Of a DNA stretch of 5,505 bases, positions 1 to 5,341 are shown piece by piece. The stretch's first letter is position 1; each line of letters begins with the position of its first letter. Position numbers and translations under genes: made by a program. Where the stretch lies: positions 1 through 5,505 of the forward strand of contig CAZMCA010000213.1 of NCBI GenBank assembly GCA_964564595.1. The letters are read 5' to 3'. Origin of the DNA: JBEVOS01 sp964564595 (GTDB lineage: Bacteria > Pseudomonadota > Alphaproteobacteria > Caulobacterales > Aquidulcibacteraceae). The notes beneath the pieces were generated by a model, which saw only the letters and a program-made list of their open reading frames with translations, was not told the DNA's origin and searched no databases.

Positions 1-5
1 CGCGC

Positions 6-353
6 ATGAAGGAAGATTCGCAGCACTGGCGCGTGTCGCTCCAGCTCTTCCCATCACCGCAAAAGAAGCGCGAAAAACCACCGCGCAAATCGATCTGGCA
101 GCGCCCGCTGCAATTCACCGTCACCGAACGTTCCCGCCGCAACGCGCTGCGTGAAATGGCGCTGCGCTTCGAAGCGCTCCGCCGCATCGCCAACAACCCG
201 GCCCGCTATGCGCGCCGCGTCGCGCGGATGCGCCTCAAACGCCCACCGCTCTGGTTGCTCGAAGAAATCAAGCCGCGCCGCCTCGGCGACCACGCCTATC
301 TGCTGAAGCCAGCGCATCGCGTGGCCATGCAGATGGTGCTGGATTCCAGCTGA
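6..353 (+). CDS. Small Arg-rich basic hypothetical protein (possibly 5'-truncated by window edge)
   Basis: I do not recognise a named family. The 115-residue product is strongly basic, with Arg/Lys spread along the whole length. It has a Pro/Lys-rich stretch near residues 17-30, an Arg-rich, probably helical middle (about 40-76, including NPARYARRVARMRLKR), and a more conserved-looking tail with PPLWLLEEIKPRRLGDHAYLL. There is no signal peptide or membrane helix. Third codon positions are GC-rich on this strand, which favours it over the opposite-strand frame. The ATG is only 5 bases from the window edge, so no ribosome binding site can be judged and the true start may lie upstream. It is the only plus-strand gene and converges on the aldolase operon, ending 17 bases before the shared hairpin, so it is probably unrelated to glycolysis. 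Function unknown; nucleic-acid binding would be a guess from charge alone. Confidence 0.68.
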   Translation: MKEDSQHWRVSLQLFPSPQKKREKPPRKSIWQRPLQFTVTERSRRNALREMALRFEALRRIANNPARYARRVARMRLKRPPLWLLEEIKPRRLGDHAYLLKPAHRVAMQMVLDSS

Positions 354-370
354 CAACGCGCACAACAAAA

Positions 371-394
371 AAGGCCGGGCGTGCGCCCGGCCTT
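371..394 (-). terminator. Rho-independent terminator of the aldolase operon
   Basis: A perfect 10-bp GC-rich stem (371-380 pairs with 385-394) closes a 4-base loop. Read on the minus strand, the stem runs straight into a T tract, complementary to the A run at 367-372. It sits 23 bases past the stop codon of the class I aldolase, the textbook place and form for an intrinsic terminator. On the plus strand the hairpin is followed by a poor T tract (TTCGTATT), so it should stop leftward transcription strongly and the convergent small gene only weakly. Confidence 0.9.
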
Positions 395-417
395 CGTATT
401 CGCTGCGCGTGCCGCGC

Positions 418-1440
418 TTACGCAGCCTGCTTTTCCAAATCCGCTTGCCACTTGCCCAAGCTGGCGAGGCCGTTCATGCGCGCGCGGTGCAGGAACGCGG
501 CTTGCGCGCGCCCGACGTTTTCGGCCTTGCCGCTCCACGCCTTTTGCGGCGCCGCTTGCAGCGCGCGGCCGTAGGAGAACGTCATCTTCCACGGGAAGCC
601 GCCGATCGCGTTCATCGCATTGAGATGCGCCGTCGCGAGTTCGTCCGATTGGCCGCCCGAGAGATAGGCGATGCCGGGCACGGCGCTCGGCACCGTCGCC
701 TTCAACACTTTGATCGTGCGTTCCGCGACTTCATCGACGCCCGCTTGCGTGCCGCATTTCTTGCCGCACACGTTCATGTTCGGCTTCTGCACGTCGCCTT
801 CGATCGCGTCGTTTGCGTAATGCAGATCTTTGTACACTTCGTGCAGCACGGCTGTCGTCACAGCCTCGCAGCGCGCGGCGTCATGGCCGCCGTCCATCAG
901 TACTTCGGGCTCAACGATCGGCACGATGTCCGCTTGCTGGCAAAGCGCCGCGTAGCGCGCCAGCGCATGGGCGTTCGCATGAATGGCGTTCTGCGAAGGA
1001 ATGCCGTCCGCGATGTCGATCACCGCGCGCCATTTCGCAAAGCGCGCGCCTTGTTCGTAATATTTTGGCAAGCGCTTGGAGAGCCCATCGAGGCCCTTGG
1101 TGATGGTCTCGTTCGGCGAGCCGGGCAGGGGCTCGACGCCTTCGTCCACCTTGATGCCGGGGATCGAGCCCGCATCGGTGATGAGCTTCACCAGCGGCGT
1201 GCCATCAGCTGCATTTTGCCAGATCGTCTCGTCGTAGAGGATCACGCCCGAGACGTGCTTCATTGCGTCCTTGGCCGAGAACATCAGCGCACGATAGTCA
1301 CGCCGGTTCGGCTCGGTGTTTTCAACGCCGATGGCGTCGAACCGTTTGCCGATCGTGCCGGTGGATTCGTCCGCCGCCAGGATGCCGCGGCCAGGCGCGA
1401 CCATCGCTTCGGCGACTTTGTTCAACGCGTCGAGATTCAT
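418..1440 (-). CDS. Class I fructose-bisphosphate aldolase (eukaryotic-type)
   Basis: This cytosolic aldolase cleaves fructose-1,6-bisphosphate to dihydroxyacetone phosphate and glyceraldehyde-3-phosphate, and does the reverse in gluconeogenesis or the Calvin cycle, through a lysine Schiff base without a metal. The 340-residue protein aligns along its length with animal and plant aldolases. Catalytic residues keep a constant offset of 10 from rabbit muscle numbering: Asp24 in GILAADES, Lys97 in GIKVDEG, Lys136/Arg138 in FAKWR, Glu177 and Glu179 in VEPE, Schiff-base Lys219 in KPNM, and Ser261 in LSGGQS. Arg292 in SYGRALQ binds phosphate. The C-terminal tyrosine tail of animal enzymes is absent, as in other bacterial members. 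Residues just around Lys219 (GDVQKPNMNVCG) depart from the usual leucine-rich version. I chose the ATG at 1440, preceded by GGGG at 6-base spacing, over an in-frame TTG at 1458. It lies 36 bases after fbaB, so co-transcription is likely. Class I is certain; a strict symbol is not, so none is given. Confidence 0.95.
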   Translation of the reverse strand: MNLDALNKVAEAMVAPGRGILAADESTGTIGKRFDAIGVENTEPNRRDYRALMFSAKDAMKHVSGVILYDETIWQNAADGTPLVKLITDAGSIPGIKVDEGVEPLPGSPNETITKGLDGLSKRLPKYYEQGARFAKWRAVIDIADGIPSQNAIHANAHALARYAALCQQADIVPIVEPEVLMDGGHDAARCEAVTTAVLHEVYKDLHYANDAIEGDVQKPNMNVCGKKCGTQAGVDEVAERTIKVLKATVPSAVPGIAYLSGGQSDELATAHLNAMNAIGGFPWKMTFSYGRALQAAPQKAWSGKAENVGRAQAAFLHRARMNGLASLGKWQADLEKQAA

Positions 1441-1476
1441 GTGCTGCCCCAATTGCAATGTCCGGCGCGTGCGCCG

Positions 1477-2391
1477 CTATTCCTCGTTCTTGTAGATGCG
1501 GACCAGCTTATCGAGCATCTTCAGCGCTTCGCCGCGTTCGCGCTGGAACGTGTTGCGGCCGATGATCGAGCCGTTGCCGCCGCCGTCGCGAATGTCGCGC
1601 GCGTCTTGATAGACCGCATCGGCGCCCTTCGCGGCGCCGCCGGAGAACACCACGATGCGCCGGCCGTTGAACGATGCCTGCACGACGTGCGCGACGCGCT
1701 TGGCCTGCGTCGACCAATCGCCGCCCTCGTAAACTTTCTTGGCGTCCTTCTGCTCGATGTGCTCGCTCGGCAGCTTCACTTTGATGATGTGTGCGCCGAG
1801 AAGCGCGGCCATGTGCGCCGCATAGGCGCCGACGTCGAGCGCGAGTTCGCCTTCCTTCGTCAGCATGCCGCCGCGCGGATAAGACCAGATCACCGTCGCG
1901 ATGCCGACCGACTTTGCCTCGGCGGACATCTCGCGGATTTCTTCCATCATCTCGAACACGTCGTCCGAGCCCGGATAGATCGTGAAGCCGATCGCCGCGC
2001 AGCCGAGCCGCAGCGCGTCTTCAACGCCGCCCGTCATCGCCTGGTTGATCGAGGTCGCCCACGAGTTGGACGAGTTCACTTTGAGGATCGTCGGGATCTG
2101 CCCGGCGAACGCGTCCGCGCCCGCTTCCAGCATGCCGAGCGGGGCGGCGTAGGCGGAAAGGCCCGCGTCGACCGCGAGCTGGTAATGGTAGTGCGGATCA
2201 TAGGCCGGTGCGTTCACCGCAAAGCTGCGGGCCGGGCCGTGCTCGAAGCCCTGGTCGACCGGCAGGATGATCAGCTTGCCCGTGCCGCCAAGGCGCCCCT
2301 GCGTGAGGATGCGGGCGAGGTTCGCCTTTGTGCCGGGGTTGTCGCTCTCGTAGTTGGCGAGAATCTTCTTCACGGTCGGCGTGAAGGACAT
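1477..2391 (-). CDS. fbaB: Class I fructose-bisphosphate aldolase, FbaB/DhnA (archaeal-type)
   Basis: This is a second enzyme for reversible FBP cleavage, from the DhnA/DeoC-like branch of class I aldolases, very distant from the eukaryotic-type enzyme next door. The 304-residue protein shows the family's N-terminal strand with PVDQGFEHGPARSF (44-57) and the DPHYHYQLAVDAG stretch (65-77). It has WSYPRGG (169-175), whose Tyr171 probably matches the proton-donating tyrosine of archaeal enzymes. IIKVKLP (202-208) carries the expected Schiff-base lysine (Lys204 or Lys206), and SGG (250-252) with GRN (278-280) form the phosphate-binding end of the TIM barrel. I chose the ATG at 2391 because AGAGGAG lies 5 bases upstream; a longer frame reaching 2451 adds an unconvincing Arg-rich leader. 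It follows a 135-base gap and precedes the second aldolase by 36 bases. Identity is secure; which of the two aldolases carries the flux cannot be told from sequence. Confidence 0.95.
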   Translation of the reverse strand: MSFTPTVKKILANYESDNPGTKANLARILTQGRLGGTGKLIILPVDQGFEHGPARSFAVNAPAYDPHYHYQLAVDAGLSAYAAPLGMLEAGADAFAGQIPTILKVNSSNSWATSINQAMTGGVEDALRLGCAAIGFTIYPGSDDVFEMMEEIREMSAEAKSVGIATVIWSYPRGGMLTKEGELALDVGAYAAHMAALLGAHIIKVKLPSEHIEQKDAKKVYEGGDWSTQAKRVAHVVQASFNGRRIVVFSGGAAKGADAVYQDARDIRDGGGNGSIIGRNTFQRERGEALKMLDKLVRIYKNEE

Positions 2392-2526
2392 GTTCGCTCC
2401 TCTGGGAAACCTGTTTGCACGATCGCGTAGCAGACGGCTCCGCACCTGCAAATTGCGTTCGCGCGCGTCGCGCTGACGCGGCGGCCATAGCCCCCAGAAA
2501 CGTGCTCGCCCCGGTTACTCGCCCAG
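2392..2526 (-). promoter_or_regulatory. 135-base leader upstream of fbaB, possible promoter region
   Basis: This non-coding stretch separates the 61-residue membrane protein gene from fbaB and is the longest gap on the minus strand, so a separate promoter for the aldolase pair is plausible. A weak candidate is TTGCAGG (2445-2451) followed after 12 bases by GCTACGCG (2425-2432), which loosely resembles the Caulobacter housekeeping pattern in spacing and in the GCTA start but mismatches the rest of the -10. A short dyad (CGCGTC and GACGCG arms) lies near 2465-2482. No T-rich terminator is visible, so read-through from upstream is also possible. The regulatory call is inference; only the gap and the motifs are seen. 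Confidence 0.3.
2397..2403 (-). promoter_or_regulatory. Strong Shine-Dalgarno of fbaB (decides the start)
   Basis: The minus strand reads AGAGGAG, then CGAAC, then ATG at 2391. It is one of the best ribosome binding sites in the window and fixes the fbaB start at the downstream ATG, not at the longer in-frame start at 2451. Confidence 0.85.
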
Positions 2527-2533
2527 TTACTCG
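2514..2533 (-). repeat. 12-base-period direct repeat creating tandem in-frame stops
   Basis: GTTACTCG on the plus strand occurs at 2514-2521 and again at 2526-2533. Read on the minus strand, each copy ends in GAG TAA, and the 12-base period keeps frame. The 61-residue gene therefore meets a second in-frame TAA four codons after its own stop. It looks like a small tandem duplication of the gene's 3' end. Confidence 0.6.
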
Positions 2534-2712
2534 GTCGGGCGCTCCAGCGCCTCGCGGGCTCGCCGCCAGCGCCGCTCGGCCAGTTCATGGTTGACGCCGA
2601 GCGCCGCGGCCATCGCGCCGGCGAACACCACGGCGATCCAGAACCAATCGATCGGTAGATCGCCGCTCTCGGTCAGCATCAGCGGCCAGGTCAACGGAAT
2701 CGTGATCGTCAT
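2527..2712 (-). CDS. 61-residue single-pass membrane protein, unknown function
   Basis: Not recognised. The 61-residue product has a hydrophobic start (ITIPLTWPLML), then one clear membrane helix at about residues 22-40 (DWFWIAVVFAGAMAAALGV). A basic amphipathic tail rich in Arg and Glu follows (ELAERRWRRAREALE), which would favour a cytoplasmic C-terminus by the positive-inside rule. The ATG at 2712 is supported by GGAGGA with 9-base spacing; that ribosome site lies inside the last codons of the upstream membrane-protein gene, whose stop is only 5 bases away. The two are very likely co-translated and may form a pair in the inner membrane. A longer frame from 2754 runs into the upstream gene and is less likely. 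The gene ends in tandem stop codons. Confidence 0.72.
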   Translation of the reverse strand: MTITIPLTWPLMLTESGDLPIDWFWIAVVFAGAMAAALGVNHELAERRWRRAREALERPTE

Positions 2713-2717
2713 GGCCG

Positions 2718-3221
2718 TCAGTCCTCCAGGTCGCCGAGCACGTGTCGCGCCCACAGATGCAGCGCGATCAGGAACATGGCGCAGAACGCGAGCCGCAGCG
2801 CCGATTCCGCGTCCGTCGTTTTCGCGACCAGCGGCTGGAGGAAGCCGGCCAGAAAGATGCCGAGCCCGATTGCGTTGATCGACGCGGCGCTCAGCTCGCG
2901 CCGCCGGTTGCGCGCCGCTTTCGCGACCAGGGCAGGCGCGAGCAATTCACGCCGCTGCCGTGCGAGCCGCAGCGGATGGCGCCGCGCCGCGCGTTGCGGC
3001 CCGCCGCGCAGCGTGCCGGGGCCATAGCGCGTCTTGACCGCTTCGACCGGCAAGATGCGCGTGCGCGAAGGCGGCGGTTGCGGCTGAGGCGGCGCCTGCT
3101 CGGTTTCGGCGTCCTCGTCTTCGGCGAGCGCCTCTGTAGCGGGCGCTTCTTCAGCCGTGCTGTCAGGCGCCGCCGGTTCGGCCGGCGCCTTTGCTGGTTC
3201 GATGCTCTGCGCTTGCGCCAT
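2718..3221 (-). CDS. Two-helix membrane protein with acidic Pro-rich N-terminus, unknown function
   Basis: I do not recognise a family. The 167-residue protein has three parts. Residues 1-50 are low-complexity, acidic and rich in Ala, Glu and Pro, ending in PPQPQPPPS. Residues about 52-110 are basic and Arg-rich. Residues 113-160 form a helical hairpin of two membrane segments (SINAIGLGIFLAGFLQPLVA, then ALRLAFCAMFLIALHLWA) joined by a short loop with KTTDAES. The likely topology puts the long disordered N-terminus and the short acidic tail (LGDLED) in the cytoplasm. The ATG at 3221 has GGGAG 9 bases upstream. It lies 96 bases after pgk and 5 bases before the 61-residue membrane protein gene, so the two probably work together. 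The low-complexity N-terminus makes the exact start less certain than the rest. Confidence 0.78.
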   Translation of the reverse strand: MAQAQSIEPAKAPAEPAAPDSTAEEAPATEALAEDEDAETEQAPPQPQPPPSRTRILPVEAVKTRYGPGTLRGGPQRAARRHPLRLARQRRELLAPALVAKAARNRRRELSAASINAIGLGIFLAGFLQPLVAKTTDAESALRLAFCAMFLIALHLWARHVLGDLED

Positions 3222-3280
3222 GCGCGCGCTCTCCCGCCAAAGAGAGCCCCCGCGGTAATGATTGCACAGCGCGCGCCGGT

Positions 3281-3299
3281 TTCAACGCAACGCGTTGAA
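3281..3299. repeat. 8-bp perfect inverted repeat between pgk and the membrane-protein pair
   Basis: TTCAACGC (3281-3288), a 3-base spacer AAC, and GCGTTGAA (3292-3299) form a perfect dyad. A third TTCAACGC sits at 3325-3332 inside the last codons of pgk. On the minus strand the dyad falls 18 bases after the pgk stop and about 60 bases before the next start, and no T tract follows, so it is not a canonical terminator. It could be an operator, an RNA-processing or 3'-stabilising hairpin, or chance. A TTGAAA at 3280-3285 on the minus strand could serve as a -35, but no good -10 follows at the right distance. The repeat is certain; its role is not. Confidence 0.5.
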
Positions 3300-3317
3300 T
3301 CTAACGGCGGTTTAATC

Positions 3318-4514
3318 TCACGCTTTCAACGCTTCGACGCCGGGCAGGGCCTTGCCTTCCATCCATTCGAGGAACGCGCCGCCTGCGGTCGAGACGAAGG
3401 TGAGCTTGTCGGCGATGCGCGCGTGGTTGAGCGCGGCGACGGTGTCGCCCCCGCCGGCTACCGCGATCAGCTTGCCGCTTTGCGCGCGCGCCGCAGCATG
3501 CTGCGCCACCGCGACGGTGGCCGCATCGAAGGGCGGCGTTTCGAACACGCCGAGCGGGCCGTTCCAGATCAGCGTCGCGCTCGCATCGATCGCGGCGTTG
3601 ATCGCGGTGATGCTCTTGGGGCCGCAGTCGAAGATCTTCTCGGCCGGCGCGACGTTCTCGTTGCCGAGATCGCGCACGGTTGTTGGCGCATCAGACGCAA
3701 GCGTTTCAGCGACGACGGCGTCGAGCGGCAGCAAAATTTTGCAGCCCGACTTCTCGGCGGCGGCAAGGATCGCCTTGGCGGTGTCGGCAAAGTCTTTCTC
3801 GCACAGCGAGCCGCCGACTTCGCGGCCCTGCGCGTAGAGGAACGTGTTCGCCATCGCGCCGCCGATCACGAGCGTGTCGAGCTTGCCGACGAGGTTTTGC
3901 AAAAGCTCGATCTTGGTCGAGACCTTCGCGCCGCCGACGATGCCGATCACCGGGCGCTTGGGCGCGCCGAGCGCGGCTTCAAGCGCGTCGAGTTCTTGCT
4001 CCATCTGCTTGCCGGCGTAGGCGGGCAGGAGCTTCGCAAGCCCTTCCGTCGAGGCGTGTGCGCGGTGCGCGGCGGAGAAGGCGTCGTTCACGTAAAGATC
4101 GCCGAGCGCAGAGATCTCTTTTGCGAGCGCCGGATCGTTCTTCTCTTCTCCGGCATGGTAGCGCGTGTTCTCCAGCAGGATAACGCCGCCGGCCGGGAGC
4201 TTGGCGATCGCGCTCTTCGCGGCGTCGCCGACGCAGTCGTCAGCGAACGCCACCGGCGCGCCGAGGAGCTTCGTGAGCGCGGGCGCGACGGGCGCGAGCG
4301 ACATTTCCGGCACGCGCTTGCCTTTGGGACGATCGAAGTGCGCGAGCAGCGCGACCTTCGCGCCCTTTGCGGTGAGCGCACGGATCGTCGGAAGCGCGGC
4401 GCGGAGGCGCGTGTCGTCGCTCACGGCGCCGTTGTGCATCGGCACGTTGAAATCGACGCGCACGAGTGCGGTCTTGCCTGTGGCGTCAGCGGTTTCGAGG
4501 CGGCGAAAGCTCAT
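3318..4514 (-). CDS. pgk: Phosphoglycerate kinase
   Basis: Cytosolic kinase that transfers phosphate between 1,3-bisphosphoglycerate/ADP and 3-phosphoglycerate/ATP, the step after GAPDH in glycolysis. The 398-residue length is normal for bacteria, and both lobes are intact. The N-lobe holds RVDFNVP (19-25), HFDRPKG (59-65), LENTRYHAGEEKND (114-127, Arg118) and NDAFSAAHRAHAS (143-155), which bind phosphoglycerate. The C-lobe holds GGAKVSTK (194-201, with Lys197 and Lys201 at the nucleotide phosphates), GPLGVFE (319-325) and the GGGDT loop (354-358). Asp61 replaces the glycine often found in the HxGRPxG motif; the neighbouring Arg62 is kept. The ATG at 4514 overlaps the TGA of the DUF1993 gene as ATGA, with AAAGG 6 bases upstream, so translation is probably coupled. 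Together with gap it supplies the triose-to-3-phosphoglycerate steps, and the aldolases downstream extend the route to FBP. Confidence 0.98.
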   Translation of the reverse strand: MSFRRLETADATGKTALVRVDFNVPMHNGAVSDDTRLRAALPTIRALTAKGAKVALLAHFDRPKGKRVPEMSLAPVAPALTKLLGAPVAFADDCVGDAAKSAIAKLPAGGVILLENTRYHAGEEKNDPALAKEISALGDLYVNDAFSAAHRAHASTEGLAKLLPAYAGKQMEQELDALEAALGAPKRPVIGIVGGAKVSTKIELLQNLVGKLDTLVIGGAMANTFLYAQGREVGGSLCEKDFADTAKAILAAAEKSGCKILLPLDAVVAETLASDAPTTVRDLGNENVAPAEKIFDCGPKSITAINAAIDASATLIWNGPLGVFETPPFDAATVAVAQHAAARAQSGKLIAVAGGGDTVAALNHARIADKLTFVSTAGGAFLEWMEGKALPGVEALKA

Positions 4515-5023
4515 TGCGGGCCTTTCGGGAGGAAATCGCGCTTGCCGAGGTCGACGCCGTTGTGCCGCAAAATGTCGTAGGCGGTGGTGGCGTGGAAGAA
4601 GAAGTTCGGCAGCGCAAACAACGTGAGATACTCAACGCCGGTGAGATCGACGGTGGTTTCAGGCCCGGTGCGCACGTTGATCTTGCGCGTCGCGTCGAGT
4701 TTTTCAGCGTCGGTCGTCACCACGATGTCGCGGGCGCGCGCGATGCGGGCGCGGAAATCGGCGAGCGTCTTTTCAACGTCCGGAAAGTCCGGCGGCGCTT
4801 CGCCAGCGAGCCGGCGCATCGTGTTCTTCGCGAACGCCGTCATCAGCGAGATTTGGCCCGAGAGCGGGAGCATGTCGTCGGCAAGGCGCTTCGTGAGCAG
4901 CGTTTCTGCATCGATGCCGGTCTTGTTCGCGTGCGCTTCGGCCTTGTCGAGCCAGGCCGAGAGATTGTCGAGCATCGCGGTGAAAACCGGCGCGGTTGCC
5001 GCGTAGAGAGAAAGCGTGGCCAT
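4511..5023 (-). CDS. DUF1993 family protein (DinB-like helical fold)
   Basis: The 170-residue protein matches the DUF1993 family over its full length. It has the N-terminal SLYAATAPVFTAMLDNLSAWLDKAEAH-type helix split around residue 20, the LADDMLPLSGQI stretch (48-59), APPDFPDVEKTLADF (76-90), and the diagnostic C-terminal LPNFFFHATTAYDILRHNGV (138-157) followed by LGKRDFL. The family is predicted to form a DinB-like four-helix bundle, but its biochemical role is unknown to me; His144 and His154 are candidate functional residues. It is soluble, with no signal peptide. I chose the ATG at 5023, 5 bases after AAGGAG; a TTG directly before it at 5026 is a frame extension. The ribosome site overlaps the stop codon of the upstream membrane gene, and the last bases overlap the pgk start, so it sits locked between two genes in the same operon. 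A link to glycolysis is suggested only by context. Confidence 0.9.
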   Translation of the reverse strand: MATLSLYAATAPVFTAMLDNLSAWLDKAEAHANKTGIDAETLLTKRLADDMLPLSGQISLMTAFAKNTMRRLAGEAPPDFPDVEKTLADFRARIARARDIVVTTDAEKLDATRKINVRTGPETTVDLTGVEYLTLFALPNFFFHATTAYDILRHNGVDLGKRDFLPKGPQ

Positions 5024-5028
5024 CAAGG

Positions 5029-5034
5029 CTCCTT
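5029..5034 (-). promoter_or_regulatory. Shine-Dalgarno of DUF1993 gene overlapping upstream stop
   Basis: The minus strand reads TAAGGAG, so the TAA stop of the 95-residue membrane gene (5033-5035) shares bases with the AAGGAG ribosome site. Five bases (CCTTG) then lead to the ATG at 5023. This implies translational coupling of the two genes and fixes the DUF1993 start. Confidence 0.8.
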
Positions 5035-5320
5035 AGGTGAACATGTCTGAAAAGGCGCGTCCGCCGAAGAACGCGCCCGCCATGACGGCGCCGACGAGCA
5101 CGAGAGTTAGCAGCGTGGAGCCCACAAGCGCGCCTGGGCGATGCTTGCGCATCTCGTTGAGCGTGTGCCGGCGAGACCAGAACCAATAAGCGAGCAGCGC
5201 GGCGGTGATCGCGCCCAGCGTCCAAAGCGGCGCGCCCGCCGAACCGAGTGCGCTCGCGATGACCACGAACGTCAGCTCGATCGCAGCGTTGGAAAGGCTC
5301 GGGCGGCGTGCGTTGGTCAT
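5033..5320 (-). CDS. 95-residue multi-pass membrane protein, unknown function
   Basis: Not recognised as a named family. After a short basic N-terminus (TNARRPSLS) the protein has hydrophobic stretches at about residues 13-28, 31-48 (APLWTLGAITAALLAYWFW) and 65-86 (LVGSTLLTLVLVGAVMAGAF). A basic cytoplasmic-looking loop, SRRHTLNEMRKHRPG (49-63), separates the second from the third, suggesting an inner-membrane protein with three helices, or two plus a re-entrant piece. No catalytic motif stands out. The ATG at 5320 lacks a good Shine-Dalgarno sequence, with only a GGGCGG-like stretch upstream, so expression may depend on coupling to gap, whose stop is 21 bases away. Its own stop overlaps the ribosome site of the DUF1993 gene. 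Position inside the gap-pgk interval is clear; any metabolic role is unproven. Confidence 0.82.
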   Translation of the reverse strand: MTNARRPSLSNAAIELTFVVIASALGSAGAPLWTLGAITAALLAYWFWSRRHTLNEMRKHRPGALVGSTLLTLVLVGAVMAGAFFGGRAFSDMFT

Positions 5321-5341
5321 GCGCGCCGCCCGAAACGTGAA

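Noticed and set aside
54..368. 104-codon minus-strand frame opposite the small basic gene
   Set aside because: Its start lies within the A run and stem base of the aldolase terminator, so it would lie beyond the end of the transcript. Codon third-position bias favours the plus-strand frame.
1441..1458. TTG start at 1458 for the eukaryotic-type aldolase
   Set aside because: The ATG at 1440 begins the family-like N-terminus and has GGGG at 6-base spacing; the extension adds only six residues and would contain the ribosome site.
409..2430. 673-codon plus-strand open frame opposite both aldolases
   Set aside because: It is exactly antisense to two clearly recognised enzymes. Its product is an Arg/His/Ala-rich sequence with no recognisable domain, as expected for a frame kept open by high GC at third codon positions.
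2392..2451. N-terminal extension of fbaB to an upstream start at 2451
   Set aside because: The added residues are Arg-rich and absent from the family's usual start; the AGAGGAG site 5 bases before the ATG at 2391 is far better.
3256..3285. Sigma-70-like promoter with TTGAAA upstream of the 167-residue membrane gene
   Set aside because: No sequence resembling a -10 box occurs 16-18 bases downstream; the best hexamers match only two of six positions.
2742..4580. 612-codon plus-strand open frame opposite pgk and the membrane gene
   Set aside because: It is antisense to pgk and has Arg-rich low-complexity translation with no domain or ribosome site, so it is a GC-bias shadow of the real minus-strand genes.
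4466..5050. 194-codon plus-strand frame opposite the DUF1993 gene
   Set aside because: The minus-strand protein matches DUF1993 over its full length with a good ribosome site; the opposite frame has no recognisable features.
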